A stretch of 64,000 nt of DNA from Drosophila pseudoobscura (GCF_009870125.1 NC_046681.1:23387001-23451000), one strand, 5' to 3'. Positions 1 through 14,400 are shown, counted from the first letter of the stretch. The notes: a model not told the origin generated them from the letters alone. A program made the numbers and translations.

Positions 1-1234
1 AGAAGTGACCGCTAACATGGTGGCGCCATGTATACTTGTATGTTAGGTCATGTAGTTAGTTATTACTTTACATACATATTTGATTTCTCGTGAAACCGCC
101 TTCTGCTAATGATTTAGCACCGATGATTTAGCGAAAGATTCTAGCCAAATATAGATAATATGAGAGATAAATGGCTATTTTTGTATTATACCCATAATAT
201 ATAAAAGCCGAGGCGATCTATGCATATTATATCTTCACGTACTATATGTATTCCATGATTTAGACCAATTTTCTAACAAATCTTCGGTAACTTTTACGCG
301 CTTTTGGTTCCTATTTCCGTATAGCTATATACAGATATACCGAAATTTAGCACTATCAGTAATACAGTAAAGAGAATTATAAAGGATCATGATAGCCAAT
401 ATCGGATTGATGTTATAATGTACCACAGCGGCCTTACTTTGACTTTAACATTGAGTATACATATTTATGATTTATTTTGGTTGTTAAGCTTTATTATCAA
501 CTTAGAAAATGTTTAAATTAATTACATAAATTATCGAAATCGAGTATAGTACAGATGACACATTCATTGTTCACTCAATTTAGAGCTACACTAACTGCAA
601 ACTGCATCTGCCAATTGCAAACTGCGTATCCGTATGTATTGTACTCGTATTTAGCTACTAGCATAAGTATTTTGTTACTCTAAGCTAAACAAGATTTAGG
701 ACTACATTATAAATTAGACAAAGCATTTCGTGCCCTATCGGGGCAGGGCACTCCATGGACATAAAGAATACTATAAATCATTTAGACTACACATACATTT
801 ATATTTATATTAATTTATAGACATACTAGTACATAGAAAAGAAGTAGTTTGCGGACTTCACAGCTAACATATGGGGATGCCGCCCGCCTGCCTGCGCCTG
901 CCTGTTGAAGGAGCTCCTCTAAAGTAAATATTACTTATCATTATAGTCAATTTCCATTAAGCAGACATGTGTGAATGGTGTGTGGAAGGGTTGATTGTGA
1001 GAGGATTGTATATATAAAGAAAGTATTTATAAAAGTAATGTCTTTCGTATCATGTTTTTTCCGTTTTCAGTGCTCCAATGTGCTCCATCTGCCCGAGGTT
1101 TGGTTTTGACTAAGAAATAATCATAAATCTCAAAGGTGCAGTAGAAACTACTATAACTTGTGCGGATGGAGGAGTGGTGGTGGTGGTGGGATGCTCAAAT
1201 TTAGAATTTCTTCAAGTTTCCGTTTCTTCAAGAT
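1..1234. other. 3' flank / probable 3' UTR of the SLC17-like transporter
   Basis: This stretch is AT-rich and has no believable coding exon. It lies just downstream of the minus-strand stop codon of the transporter. Minus-strand AATAAA-type signals (TTTATT on the plus strand) occur near 470-495, so the transporter mRNA could run that far. No repeat or RNA gene was recognised. Confidence 0.4.
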
Positions 1235-4200
1235 TTACTTCTCGCTCTTGAGTGGCACACCCTCCTCCTGGGTGACATCGCTGATCTTCTTGCGCTCTGG
1301 TGGATTATTCCAGGGCTGCAGCTCACCGGAGCCCAGGACGACAAACACCACGGCTGCGGAGATATAGGTGGCCGCCAGTATCCAGAACACAATTTGCCAT
1401 TGATGGAAGGATTTCTGTTATTGGGGGATATTCAATTAGTAAACCTAGATCTAGATCCTTAAGAGGAGTTATTTTCTCCACTCACATCATGATAGGTCAG
1501 GGCTCCCACCATCCATGTGGACAGGAAACCGCCAAACGAAGACAGTGTATTGGCCAAGCCGAAGATGGTTCCGCCAAAGTTTGGCGCAATATCCAGACCA
1601 TTGCCCAAATAGCCAGCCGTGACAGCTCCATGGGCAAACAGGGCCAGCGAGAAGATCGTCACAGACCAGGTGGCATCGTAGCCCAGGAAGACTTGCACAA
1701 TCATCAGCAGACCAGGAGTGACCAGAGCTATAATCAAAGATTTAGAGTTAGTAAATGTTCAATCAAAGGACTTGGCTCAAGGACTCACCAAATGTTGTGA
1801 AGAGCTTCCTTGTGGCTGTCGTGCTCAGGGTGCCCTTCTTACGCAGGTAATCGGCCAGGTAGGATGAGGCCACTGCCATCACATACTTTCCCAGATAGGG
1901 GAGCGAGGAGAAGAGACCGTTCTGCAAAAGATACAAAAGAACCATTTAGGATTCGTGTTGTGGCGCTCCCCCCTTTGATAAACCCACCTGCTTGATGTCA
2001 AAGTGCAGGATCTGAGACATGAACGTGGGCAGCTGATTGACAACCGTGAAGAAACCAAAGACGGCCAGACCGTGGCAGCTGATGATGGCCCAAACAGCGG
2101 GCGAAGAGAGCAGCTGGCCCCAGGGCACGTGGCTGGGACGCTTCTTGGAGGTGGATGTGCCGATGGCATCCTCGATCTCGCGTCGCTCCTCGGCGCTGAT
2201 GCGTGGATGGGTGGCGGGGGTCTCGTAGACAAAGGTGAACCAGCACAGGGACCAAACCAGACCCACGGCTCCCGTCAAATAGAAGACACTGGCCCAGCCA
2301 GCGACGGAGATGAGGTAGCCACAGACAGGCATGGTAATGGCCGCTCCCAGCGAGGAAGCTACAAGAAGAAGGCAGAATAGTTAGCATGGATTCGATGGAT
2401 TCGGTTGGGTGGTGGACTTACCCATCATATTGGACATGAACTTGGATCGCTCCATGGGTGGTATCCAGACAGCTGCCACCGGATGAATGGCCGGCCAGGA
2501 GGCGCCCAACATGAAGCCGAGCACGACACGGACTATGATTAGGACCACGTAGTTGATGTGCGCCGCCAGCGGCGTGATCAAAGTCAACAGACTGGCCCAC
2601 AGCATGGAATGTCCAAAGACGCGTACACCGCCGATCAGTTCGGCCAGACGGCCGCCGGGCAGCTCCGTGAGGATGTATCCCCAGAAGAAGGAGCCCAGCA
2701 CGAAGTTGGTCTGGTAGGAATCCCATGGGAAACGCTCCTCAAATACCTCCACACCGTCGGGACTGGAACTGGAACTGTTGCCGGCAGTGGCGTTACCCGT
2801 CAGGGTGCTATTGATGGATTCGCTGGCATTTGGCCGCACCATATCCACGATGGCTATGGTGAGGTTCACTCTTAGGGCATAGTTCAGCATAAAGCCGAGC
2901 ATGGTCAGCAGATTGAGTACTTGGCGACATGATAGATACTCTGAAAGGAAGAGAAGAATGTATTAGATTTTGTATGAAATCATTCGGAGGTTCCCATATA
3001 CTATAGCGATTGCGGGCAGTCACCTCGTGGCGTCTTGGCTTGTGCGAGTACATATATAATTCTAATGCTCATTGTCTAGGTCGTCGAAAGGTTAGGTGCT
3101 TAAAATTCGCGTGGAATAATCCCAGAGCTTCGAAAACAGGCGACCGGAATTTCTGATAACGATACCTTATTTCATTACTTTTCAAACGAAAGTTCTAGGG
3201 AATTCTTTAGAATTCTTCATATAGGTCAAAATTAATGTTCAATCTTTAGTTCCAAGAATGGTAGATGAAAACGGGGATTCCGAGAATCCAAAAGATCTAC
3301 CTTGTGACCATTTGATCTGTTACTAAATTGAATATCGATTCGATCTGACTATAGAAACCTGAACGAACTCATTCTATCACTAAAATGGTGTTCTGCCATT
3401 TCGTTTATCATTCGTTAGTTTAGTTATTGGATATGCAAAATCACACCCTAACCTTATCAGCTGGCTTCCTCTCCATTACAATATCTGATGTAATCCGTTG
3501 TTTTCATTACACGATCCACATCTCAGATAAACACATTAATTACATTACCCATGTTAATGAGCCAATAAAACCCAATGACAATAAACTGTCAATGATGTGA
3601 CCTCAATAGCATACCGTATTGCACATGAATTTGATTTGAGGATCGAAACGGATCCCTGGGTGTGGGTGCAGCAGCTACATGAGAGACCAATGGACCTGGA
3701 CTGTCAGTCGCCTGATACAGCTCTGGGCCACAAACAAAAAAACACAAACACAAACATGATGATCATTCTGTGGCCATTAAGCTGCCTCGACTCCCCAGCT
3801 CTGAGACTGGCTGTCATCTCGACTTGGGTTTTTGTGGACTGTCATTGGGATCTTCGGATCTTGGCTCTTGGGCGGTTATTAAGTGGCAAAGTGCATTGTT
3901 CGGGCAGGGCAAATGCACACAAATCTCGAATACGAATGCCGTTGAACTTCGATGAACCCCAACTTCAATTCGCGATCTTTGGGCCCGAGCGTGTGTATAA
4001 ATGTATACTCTTAAGCTGTCCGCTTATTAAGTAGTGCCAGTGCCAGTGCCAGGCAGGGCAGGGGATCTGGCAGGGGAAGATAAACTTGCTCAGCTGCACT
4101 CCAAACCACTTTCCCATCATCCATAGTTATCAGGTGGAGGAAACGCTATATGTATGTACTATTATCGGGGCCAGTCTATCGCTTGTCTGGTTGGAACACG

Positions 4201-7200
4201 CCCACCTCATTGATTATTGCCCCAATATCATGTTAATGTCATGCAAAATAGCTTCGGCTCGTCTAGACATGCCATCGACACGTCGACTGGCTGCTAAGCG
4301 GCACTCAACTTCTATTCAAATTAGCACTCAGCACAGCCGAAACCGAATCCGAGTCCGAGTCCGAAACCGAATCATCAAAAAGCGCACACACAAAAATCAT
4401 TAAAAAATAAAATAAAATCACTAAAAATAGCTAGTCATGTTTGTTATAAATTTTCGATCCCATATAACCAGAAAAACGTGCCCGAAATACACTTCAGAGG
4501 AAGCTACCAAAAACTGCAAGGTTTCTTCTTAGACCTGTTTCGCTCTCCAGATCGAGAGAGCAGATCGGTTCAGATCGGTTCGGTCGGGAACCAGAGCTAT
4601 AGCAAATTGTGGATAATGGATAATCAGAAGATCTGTGATTAGCATTTGACTGTATAGTACGTCAGTGGGAAAGTTTAGATCATTAAGAGATATCGCTCTG
4701 TTAATTTCTGAGACATGTATTGACACCTGACACAGTGTCTCGAATCAATGCTAATTGCAACGATCGATAATCTCCCTTCTGGACGCATATATGTCTCTCG
4801 CTCTTTCTGCAATAAGAGAGCGTGTGCCGGAAATTACTATCGCTATATCGATAAAGATCGATTGATACCACAAATGAATATTTGCTAATCAAAAGGAAGT
4901 GAAGGAAGTAGGGTAGGGTAGGAGCTAGTGGGTGTGATGTTACAAGACATTTTCTAATCGATTGAAATGATAGAATTTCAAACGAATTTATTGATAAGTT
5001 CCGTTATTGGATTGCTGAATATCTTTATCGAAACGTTTCAAATTAAAGTCTCATTTAGAAAGATAATTTAATCAACCGAAAATCGTATACTAGCCCTAAT
5101 TCAGGCTAATTCAAGTTATCAAAGATCCACTAAGCACATCTTCCTTCCAAGAATTTTAATGATTGAAACATGTTTACCTCGGAGCAGGAGAGCCACTTGA
5201 TTTGATTAATTGTCGCCTGAAACTGTCTTTTTCTCTTCTCCAAGCGGGGGGCTCTACATTTGTTTACCGACAAACTACTACTATTTTTGGAGTTCTGTAT
5301 ATTTTTTGGCAATAAATTATTTGAAGGCTGAGAGCCTGATGTTTACAACCGAAACCTGCCGGTTTCCGACTGCCGGGTCAAGTCGGCGATTTTGACAAAA
5401 CTCTTCTCGGAATTATAAATTAAACATTTGAGCCGACTCTGTCTCTGGCTCTGTATCTGGCTCTGTCTCTAAAGTTGCGTCGTGCATAAACTTATTTGAT
5501 TTTGGTTGGCTTTGGTTTTGCTTTGTTTTTGCACTGATCTTTAGCATTTATGGGCTTTCGTTTGTACTCTACTTGAAACAAGTTCCGTCCCAAGTCTGAG
5601 GCAACATAAAAACCCCATCAAAGAACGCCAAAAATTAAAAATAGCTTCGCAAGTAAATAAACGATCAGTGTATTCCTTTTGTTTTTTGGGGGCAAACGTG
5701 ATACTTAAATTACATTTTTATGGACCCCAGACAGCCAGTGAATCCGAAGCGAGAGTTTGTTAAAAGAGAAGTTCGGGTGGGGTTCGGGTTCGGGCTCGGG
5801 TTCGTTTTCATTTTCGGGGGAGTTCGAGATGAGAGTTCGTTGATTGCGAAAGAGAATTGAACTTATTTAACTAAATTGCTGTACAATTAACAATATTTAA
5901 TGAATATATGCATATGTACGCACGGAAAGAATACGGTATGGAAATTTGGCTTTGAAATTATTTCTGAAAGACGCATATCCGGCACTTTTATTTGACGCAA
6001 AAGCAATTCTAAGTACATTTTCCAACCGAACATTATATTCGGTTCTTTTTTTGTTTTATTTTATTTTATGTTTGCTTTCTATCGCTGTCCGAATCTTCCT
6101 TGCTTTACACTTTTTCGGGTCTATTTATAGTGTTCTATCGAACAAATGTGGGCGCTGGGTGCACACCACCAGACCCTCCTCCCTCCCATAATCTCAAATT
6201 GTCTACAAATGTCGGTGATCTCTCGGTTCTCTTGCGATTGGTTCCTGACCTTCAAAATTTTGTGCACAATCGCTGGGAAGCCGACAGGGTGACTCGTGGT
6301 GAAAGTAAACCGTTGATATCGTCACCAGCCTCGACCGACTCTGATTTATTTTCTCTACCTCTTGGGTGGGGGGGGAGCGTGAACCATGTGATCGGATCAA
6401 GGCGGTGGAATGTCCTCAAAGAGCGCGTGGGCGGGCCAGCGGTTTGCTAGAAAATTTTCCATCATTGGAGGCGCCTGACGTTCCGCCTGTTTGTCGTTTT
6501 TGCGAAATTCGGAAGAAAATAAAAACTCGAGCAAAGAAAGGCCCGCATCGACGTCACACTTTTCTGTCAAGGTGCCAAGTGGATTTTGTTTTTGCTTTGC
6601 AAGAGAGAAAGAGACGTTGCGACTGAGTTATGGTGGAAGGCGCGACTGGCTCTAACCAGACACGAGCCCACTTTCCAGATAGTCTGGTATCCATTACACC
6701 CACACCCAGACCCCAGACCCCATCGAGATCCAGATATTTCCACAATGGGAATGCAATAGACTGCTTTGCAGGCCAGATTAGTCGATTGTTGCACACGTTG
6801 CACACGTTGCACAGTGCGTCTCGAGGCAGATGTTGGCATGACTATTAACAGCAGTTCTCCTAATGCTACAATTTCCAATGGAAACTTTTTACGGAAAATG
6901 CTAGAAAACACTAAAAACACATTCCACGATTTGCTTAGAGCTATAGTTTTGTATCGTACTGTACTTGTGGCATTCATGTAAATGTATTGCCCATATCTAT
7001 TCTATCAATTGGATGACATTGCCGCCTCGCCTTGCCTTCCAGCAGCAATTATTGGCTTTGTTGTGCTGGCTAACACTGCATTTCCGTTGCTAACTGATTT
7101 ACGGAACTGGCCTCGTCTCGGTTCGATTTGCTTCTAGTTCCATTCCACCGCTGATTTTTGTGTCTATTTTTGTTTTTGCAACGTTCTGTTGAACTGGATC

Positions 7201-10200
7201 TACTTGAAGCGAACAATAGCTTGATTAATTGTTGATTTATTGTTGAATTTCTGCGGTGCACTTCAACTGATGTTTGTCGAAGACACACTTCCGCCCCTGC
7301 CACCGCCCCCTGCCCCATTCCCCATCGCATGGGGCCTCGTCGCAGAAATCTTGTGTCGTCTGCTCGCTTATCACTTTTGTTGTCTGATTGCGTTTTATTG
7401 TTGCTATTAATTGCCCTTTTTGCAGCCAGCTCAAGGGTCTCGCCTCTGCATGTCGGGTTTCCCCAGCATTGTCCTAGTTTCGGTCCTTTCACACAGAAAT
7501 TTTCCATGGAAATTTACAATTGAGTCCCAGATTGGGAACTGCATTGCACTTTCCCAGTTCAAAGTGCAGTCTGACGGAGTATGTGTACCATTCAGTGTAC
7601 AATTTATAGATTTACAATGGATTCACGGTCATTCTTCTTACTGATAAGACTTTCCCCCTCCCTTCGATTATGGCGATAAGTCTTTGGAATTTAGTGCAAT
7701 TGTCTGATGGGTTTATAGTACAGCTGTGTCTGTGGTGTGGCAGGAAATGAGACTCTTTTATTGTTGCAGGTGCAACCAAAGGCACTGGCAGTTGCCAAGG
7801 GGAAACCAAGAAAAACCCATGCATTCCATTCGATTAGACACGCATATATATTGATTATTTCTGATATCTGATTATAGATACCCCTGTTTTAAGATCGCTT
7901 AGCATCCTTTCCGCTTTGCTGCGTCTAATGAAAGTTTCTTCAAGAGTTGTCTGTTCCAATCGCCTCGTGTCTGTCTCAGACACGACATACACGTGCCTGA
8001 TAATGAAGAGCTACAGGTTGTAAACAAGTCTGTGTGCCCTCTCGCCCCTCTCCATGTGCCACTATGCATGTGTATAGTTTTTATAGTATAATAAAAAGCA
8101 AATATAAAAAGGGGCTCGGCTCGTCACATTAACTAAGCGTTTTGTGGGCCCTGCTAGGCATCGGAATTATTGTTATTGGAGCGTTTAAATATTATCAAAA
8201 TCTATTTCGAAACTATTTCCCGAACTTTGGTACTCTGAAGCCATTAAACGAAGACACGCGTTGCCGTTGCTGTTGACTTGTCAAAGGACAGATAGGGGGC
8301 TTGACTATATCGTAGAGTAAATATTTATATATTATTTCTAGACCATCAATGGAGGCTGTCTCTGTCGGTCGGTATTATCTCTTCGCTGTTCACTTCTAGG
8401 GGCCAATCAGGTTCAAAGCCAGCCAGTCTGAGCTATTCATTTGATTAATTTCGATTCGAATAATGCCAGCCGACGGCCACTGTCATTGAAAATCATAAAA
8501 GTGTGCCATGTGGAACGGAAGTGACATGAGAAGCATGAAATTATAAATAAATGTTGGCCGCAAGGTGCATTTTGTACACTGCAAAGTCGAGGAGAAGCCA
8601 TTAAATGTCGCAGCAAACAACTCCGAAAATTCCAAGAATCGAATTTGACTCAATTAATAACAATTTTGTTTTGCACAAGTACTCGTACATGGTTTTCGTT
8701 TTGTTTTGCAAACTGGACCCGACCCCACATCATGACTTAATTAATGAATATTCAGAAAACACAGAGACACAACAATTGAATCGGCTGGGCTGGGCTGGTC
8801 TGGGGGAGTTATTTTTGCCCATAAGTCAACACAATGGAGTGCCAATCATGACACTCAAACGAGGGGGTAATACGGGCTACGAGTCTAGTAAACACACTTT
8901 GCCATGAAGTGGCAAAAGTTTAATAACAATTTATCGCAAGCTATACATATGTATATATTTATTCGAGTATGTACATACTGGAACATTCATTACTCATGTC
9001 TGGGCTTAGCTCGATTCTTGCTTGATTAATTCCGTTCTCCAACTGCCGTCGACGACGACGACTACTCGACGACTCGATGTCTCTGTTGCCAAGGGGTGAA
9101 TAGCCCTACAGATACAAATTTGAATTCTAATTTGTTCTTCAGTTGTAGGGGCTTTACCCACCGACAGACAAGCTCTGATAAGGGCCGTGGAGCTCATTTT
9201 GGGAACAATTATTTTCGCTTGCTTGTGAAATAGGGAAATGGGAATTATTTTGATGATTTTAAAAGCATTTTCCCATTAACTGAAACATTTATTTATAGCC
9301 GTAGTTCATTTGTAATTAGTTTAAAAAATGAATTGGATACTTCATGAAATTGTGATTGAGGGATAATGATATTAAAATGATTTAGCCTCATTTATGGTCT
9401 ATCGCAACTCATGACCATCTTCTATGGTTCCACATCACATAGCACCTTAATATCCCCCAATCAAGTCCTTCATTTTTTATAATTCCCTTTTCTTAAGAAC
9501 ACTTACAAACCTTCAGCTATAAAACCAATTGCAATGCTAAACCACTCAAAAAAAGGTCATATAAATCGTTTTACGAATCACAACCATCTATACTATCCCA
9601 TATATGTATACCCCTAAGCCCCGATAACTGGGGCGTGGGTGTTAATTGCACGACGGTGTTTGTCCAGCAATTGACTCTAATCGAAGTGCACTTTTATTTT
9701 GTTTTTACTATATGCAAATGAAATATGCATTGTGTCTAGAGGGGAATCACACTTTAATTAGCAGCAATTATTGTCAACAACCTCGTCATATTAACACGTA
9801 CCTTTCGATAGTGGGATATTCGAGGGTGGGGGTAATATAGAGCCAGACAAACCCTTTATGACACTCAATTTCGCATTGAATCCCAAGAAAAAGGAGTTTC
9901 ATTAAAAACGTAGCATACCCATTGATATTTGTGGATCTATATGGCTTCAAAAGAGGAATTGCCATACAGGTTTCAGATAAGGCGCGTTCCCATAGACTTC
10001 TGGCCACCTCCATCTCCACCTCCCCTGACCGATCCGCTTGTTTGGCCGTGCTAATTGGCAGATTTGATTTTCGGTTAGAGCCCTGCGGCTTATCGCGCGG
10101 GTCGTCAAAATGTGCACTGGGGCATACGATGATGCCGCCCGCTTGGCCAGACACCGACACCGACAACGTGCCCCCCCTTCACTCCTCGCTGTCTGGGGCT

Positions 10201-11432
10201 GCGTCTGCGACTAAAGTGCTAAATAGCTTAAAAGTACGAATTAAATAGTAAACACGCGGATGACAGTCGCTGATAGGCTATTAAAAAATGTGCCTTAATC
10301 GAGTCAATAATTGTACAGAAATGTACTCAAAATTTAGTCCATGAACTAAACTTTCCACAAAGATAAAGTCTGTCTGTGTATGACCATTGATTGAAAGAGA
10401 GAGAGAGAGAGAAAGAAACCCCAACTAACGTGTTTAGTTAGCGTGACTGTGCTAATATGTTTGCATATTTTATGGGCTCCTTGAAAATGTCATAACAATG
10501 GCGTCATAAGGTCGTCCAACTGCGTAGTCAAGGTGTCGCCAGTTGTGGGCGTCGTCGTCCCTATCGATGACACCAGAACCAAAGTCGAGGAGTGTCAGGT
10601 CACGCGAGGGATTTCAGGGTGTCATGGATATCGTGGCTAGGGATGGAGTGTAGAAGCATACGAATTTCTTCTCGGATTTGATAAATATATATGTTTGTGT
10701 CGAAGATTCATAAACCACAAAGCGTATCTGTAGTCGTTGAGCAGAAACTATAGTAGAAGTACAGAAGCCAGAAAGAGGATCTATAGGCAAAGTCGGAAAC
10801 TACGCAGTAGCGTAGTCCGTTATTCTTTCAACTCGTATTTGCCGAGAGCGTGGCCTGAGAGCGAATAAGGTTCGTCTCAGCCGAGAGAAAAGGAAAAGGA
10901 GCAATCCAATCAATAGGCTTTGTTTTGCTCATCTCAGGAACGGAACCAATTGATTTGTAACCTCAATTCAACTTGTCTCATTGACACCAATCAAACTGTC
11001 AACTGGACTGGACTGAATCGACAAGGAACTGCACTGAACCTAATCAATTTGTTTATTTTAACTGAGTTTCAATGCGTGCGCGATGTTTCAATTGAACCTC
11101 AGATACCACTGACCATCATGGTGGCGCGCCCCATTCTGGGGAGCTCTCATGCGGTTATTGCTGTTGCTGTTTTTATTGCTGTTGTTATCTAGAAGAGCAG
11201 AAAAAAGGGGCCCGGCTCGGCTCTACTCCACTCGGTCCGGTTGGATTCGTTTGGGCGTTCTGGCATTTTCGATGTGCCCCTGGGTTTGGTTTGTAAGTAA
11301 GTTGATACGCCAGCCCATTGGTATAGTGACAGACCACATAACAGAACTGAGTACTTTTTATGGGTGATATCAATGTTTTTCCTTCCACTTACCTCTGACT
11401 CTGTGAAGGCCTCCTTTCTCCGTGTTGGACAT
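1235..11432 (-). CDS. SLC17-family MFS transporter (sodium/phosphate or organic-anion type)
   Basis: Coding exons (minus): 11393-11432, 2422-2940, 1988-2358, 1789-1921, 1486-1727 and 1235-1414. All junctions are GT-AG and all phases agree, giving 494 residues, a normal length for SLC17. The first exon encodes MSNTEKGGLHRVR plus one base, which completes a Glu codon at the 2940 acceptor and leads into YLSCRQVLNLLTMLGF. Family signs are LRVNLTIAIVDMV at the end of the first helix, a loop with several N-x-S/T glycosylation sites, LTELPGGRLAELIGG, GASWPAIHPVAAVWIPP, and a C-terminal QPWN motif. SLC17 proteins are plasma-membrane or vesicular symporters of phosphate, glutamate or organic anions. 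The substrate cannot be told here. Intron 1 is about 8.5 kb and the others are 62-75 bp. Several Drosophila paralogs exist, so no symbol is given. Confidence 0.93.
2941..11392 (-). other. Large first coding intron of the SLC17-like transporter
   Basis: This is about 8.45 kb between the distant start exon and the main exon block, bounded by GTAAGT (donor) and a CAG acceptor. Open frames inside are short, overlapping and lack splice-consistent structure, so no nested gene is called. It holds short simple repeats, for example a nine-base GCACACGTT-type repeat near 6788-6812, GA tracts near 10395-10415, and one copy of a dispersed repeat at about 10680-10880. It also holds an in-frame alternative start (3024-3053), described under rejected items. 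Confidence 0.7.
10680..10880 (+). repeat. Dispersed repeat family A, copy 1
   Basis: The block holding TAGTCGTTGAGCAGAAA, then GAAACTACGCAGTAGCG, then TCGTATTTGCCGAGAGCG, then TGGCCTGAGAG recurs in reverse orientation at about 39180-39445 and partly at 45595-45760. The order of sub-blocks is the same in each. It is probably a degenerate non-autonomous transposon relic. Ends are approximate and no terminal repeats were resolved. Confidence 0.65.
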
Positions 11433-14400
11433 GACGCCGCTGCCGACGCTCTGCAAATGGAAATGTACCAGGAATGAGCAAGCCTTTTCAAATTAGAGAC
11501 AACAGATATCACAAAGTTGACATTGATAAAGATCTAACAAATAGATATTAATGGTCTGAAAGTTAATGAAGCTTTTTCCGGAGTCAACTCACGGTTTGTC
11601 CCCTCCTATCGCTTATCTTATCTAATCGCCCTCGTCTCGTGTTTTGTACCTGAACGTGCCCACGAAGAACTCACGGCGCCAGTCCCACAAAAAACTGCGT
11701 ACTACATATATGGGACATTGTCTGTCCCGTGACTCAAGGTGCATAATTATATCACACTGACTGGCGCGTTAGCGTTAGCTCATTCATAACTAACCGAATT
11801 CCCTGGCTCTTTCTTTCTTATCTGCCTGCTCGTTCCATTATCAACGTCTGAGCGTCTTCAAATGCCGCCGCCATACGGACATACAGCCAGATATCGGAAT
11901 GCTAAATATAATGGGACCCCTACACGCACTCAACCACAGACTGCAGAGAACCAGAGGCTCTCAGAGCGTTTCCCATGCCAAGTGTCTCCAAGAAGACAGT
12001 GTCGCTGCTCATTTCTTTTGTTCTGTTAGGCATCAGCTGGCGCCGCCATAAATTATTGAACCATCAGTCGGAGGAAATTCGTCAGCTCTACGAAACGAGT
12101 ACTCTATGTGATTTCTGCATGCTAATTCCCACTGGACAGTAGACGGGACACGTGTATGCAGGTCTGTGCATATCAATAAGTCAGCCAGCCCCTAGCAGGC
12201 TTAGAAGTTTAGTACAATCAATTAGCTTTAACTGCGGCTTGTTTAATGACTGAACTGTCCAATTTGTTGGGCAAATATTTGCTGACGTCTATGGGCAACA
12301 ACATAAAATGCAAAGAATCTAGTTTCAGTTTCATCGTGCCGAAAATTATATGCCCTTAAAGTTTAAGGGACCATTTCTAATCAGTTTTGAAACCATTATT
12401 TGGTCTTATACAATCCTGCTGATTCAGATTTATTACCTGCCTAAATATGAAAGAAGACTTTATATGCGAGGTAGGCCACTGTTTTGATTGATATCCCTAT
12501 CCTCCAAACTGAGTAAACCCACTGCAAGGGTATAAGACCCATATGTGTTACATATATGTATTTTCCTGCATGACACACCAAATTATTGTCCTTGCCTGGG
12601 GTGACATGATGATTAGCCTTGCCTTTGCATGTTGCCATGTTATTAAATGAATGTAATGAAAAGCGGCATCTGGCAGCGAGAAAATGTGCGTCTGACTTGG
12701 TCATTGACTATATACGACTTCTATATGGTCATATGCTCATCTACGTCATCTTCCGACTCTACTTATTTCGATTCCTATGTGCAATACATACGCCAAAATC
12801 AGGCAATGCCGCCATAACGCGCGACTTTTCTCGCGGCTTCCCCTGGCGGCCTGCGGCGGTGGAGGAGGTCAGCATCGTATCGGGTATCGGGTAAATGTAC
12901 TTATAAAAGCAATTATAGCCTAACCAACCAAAAATGTTAGTCATGGAAAAGCCTATGTCTATTTTTATAGAACATTTAATTGCTATTAACAGTGTATACA
13001 TGTATATAGATACATATGTTCTTGTTTTTTCGATTGAACACTTCCTGAAACACGTATTGATTTCAGCGCTTGTTTATCTCAAATATTTTTGTGTATTTTC
13101 TATTGCTTGTGATGATGCTTTAATTATTTCCTACATATGGAAATAGTTTTAGAATTACAAAAACATTATCTTATTTTTAACTTTTGCATAAATTATGGAA
13201 ACATGATTAATCTCGATAGCACTTTACACATTTAAATCTAACAAATCTTAAAGCTAATTAAAACTTCAGTCATTGTAACACACAAAACAAATCCTGAATG
13301 TATTAGCAACAATTTTCATTAGATATTGAGAACACATTGAGAAGAAACCCACCTTGCAATTGTAAATGGAAGTTGTTTACGGCAAATTATATAATTTGTT
13401 CAGCAAATCAGCGATTAACTATCTGATCTGTATCTGAATATAATTATATTTACAGCGCGATTTGCATAAAAACCGACACACAACAAAACGGTGTCCGCGT
13501 CAGAATCGACTATGAAATGCACGTGCACTATATGTTATATGTTTTTCTTTTGTAAAAGTTTAAAAACACTTTTTCGAGAGAATGTTTGACACCACAAAAA
13601 CCGAAATGAATCACACACGCACACTCCGGTAAACGAAACGGATTTGGAGTATGGGACAGACAGCTGTTGATTATTTTTGAAACAGTAACTTTTGGCGCAT
13701 GCGCAGACACTTCTGGATTTCGAATACGGAGTCGAATCGCCTGCTGCCTGCTGCTGTTGCTCTTGGCTGGCTGGCTGGCTGGCTGCTGTGTTCACTCGGA
13801 GCGTTGGAAGTGAACTGAAAATGCTGCTTGCGCGGCAGCGGCTTTTTCTTTGCTTTGCTCGGCGCTCAGCGCAACAGCGGACGGACAGAGCAGCGGCGTC
13901 GTTGGACGACGACGACGTCGACGACGACAAAGTTGTCAGGCCGTTGGCGCTCCGATGGGTTCATTTACAGTACGGCTCTTGCGTTGCGTCGGGGCCTCTG
14001 CTGACGTCGACGTCCACGTAGCGTCGCGGCGCTGCTGGTGGCGCTGTCGTCACGCTTGTTGTTGTTCGTGGGATGCAAAATTCAAATTCTTGCGCCGTTT
14101 ATTTTATTTTTACGCTGTACCTTATTTTTTTCGTCTGCTCTTCGCTGCTGTTACGGTGCCCCTGTGATTGCTTCAGTCTCCATCTCTCCTTCTCCGTTTC
14201 TCTCTCCTTTATCTTACTTTCTCAATGCGCCTGACTTCGATTTCTTAGCTGTATAGCAATGATAATTATCCAGATGTGGTCGCAGCAGATCGATCGGATT
14301 GTATAATTAACGACATGAAAGGAAGGTTAGTTTCGGGGCCGAAGCTTTGGATACCCTTGCAGCACGATTGTTCCTTTGCTTAGTGCAATCCATAATTCAC

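Noticed and set aside
3024-3053. Alternative transporter start exon MYSHKPRRHE on the minus strand, donor GAG|GTGACT
   Set aside because: It joins in frame only if the acceptor uses the second AG of CAGAG (exon from 2938). The 11393-11432 exon fits the first AG with a stronger donor. It could be a minor isoform, but I keep it out of the model.
8605-8907. 100-codon plus-strand frame in the transporter's first intron
   Set aside because: No domain, no conserved motif, and composition matches the surrounding intron. Could be a small peptide, but nothing supports it.
13692-14167. Overlapping plus-strand frames in the GC-rich block
   Set aside because: Ala/Arg-rich frames arise from GCC/CGA/GAC repeats in what looks like a minus-strand promoter and leader region.
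14335-14360. AAGCTTTGGATACCC shared with about 19951-19965 as a transposon signature
   Set aside because: Only about 15 bases match and the flanks differ, so a repeat family cannot be supported.
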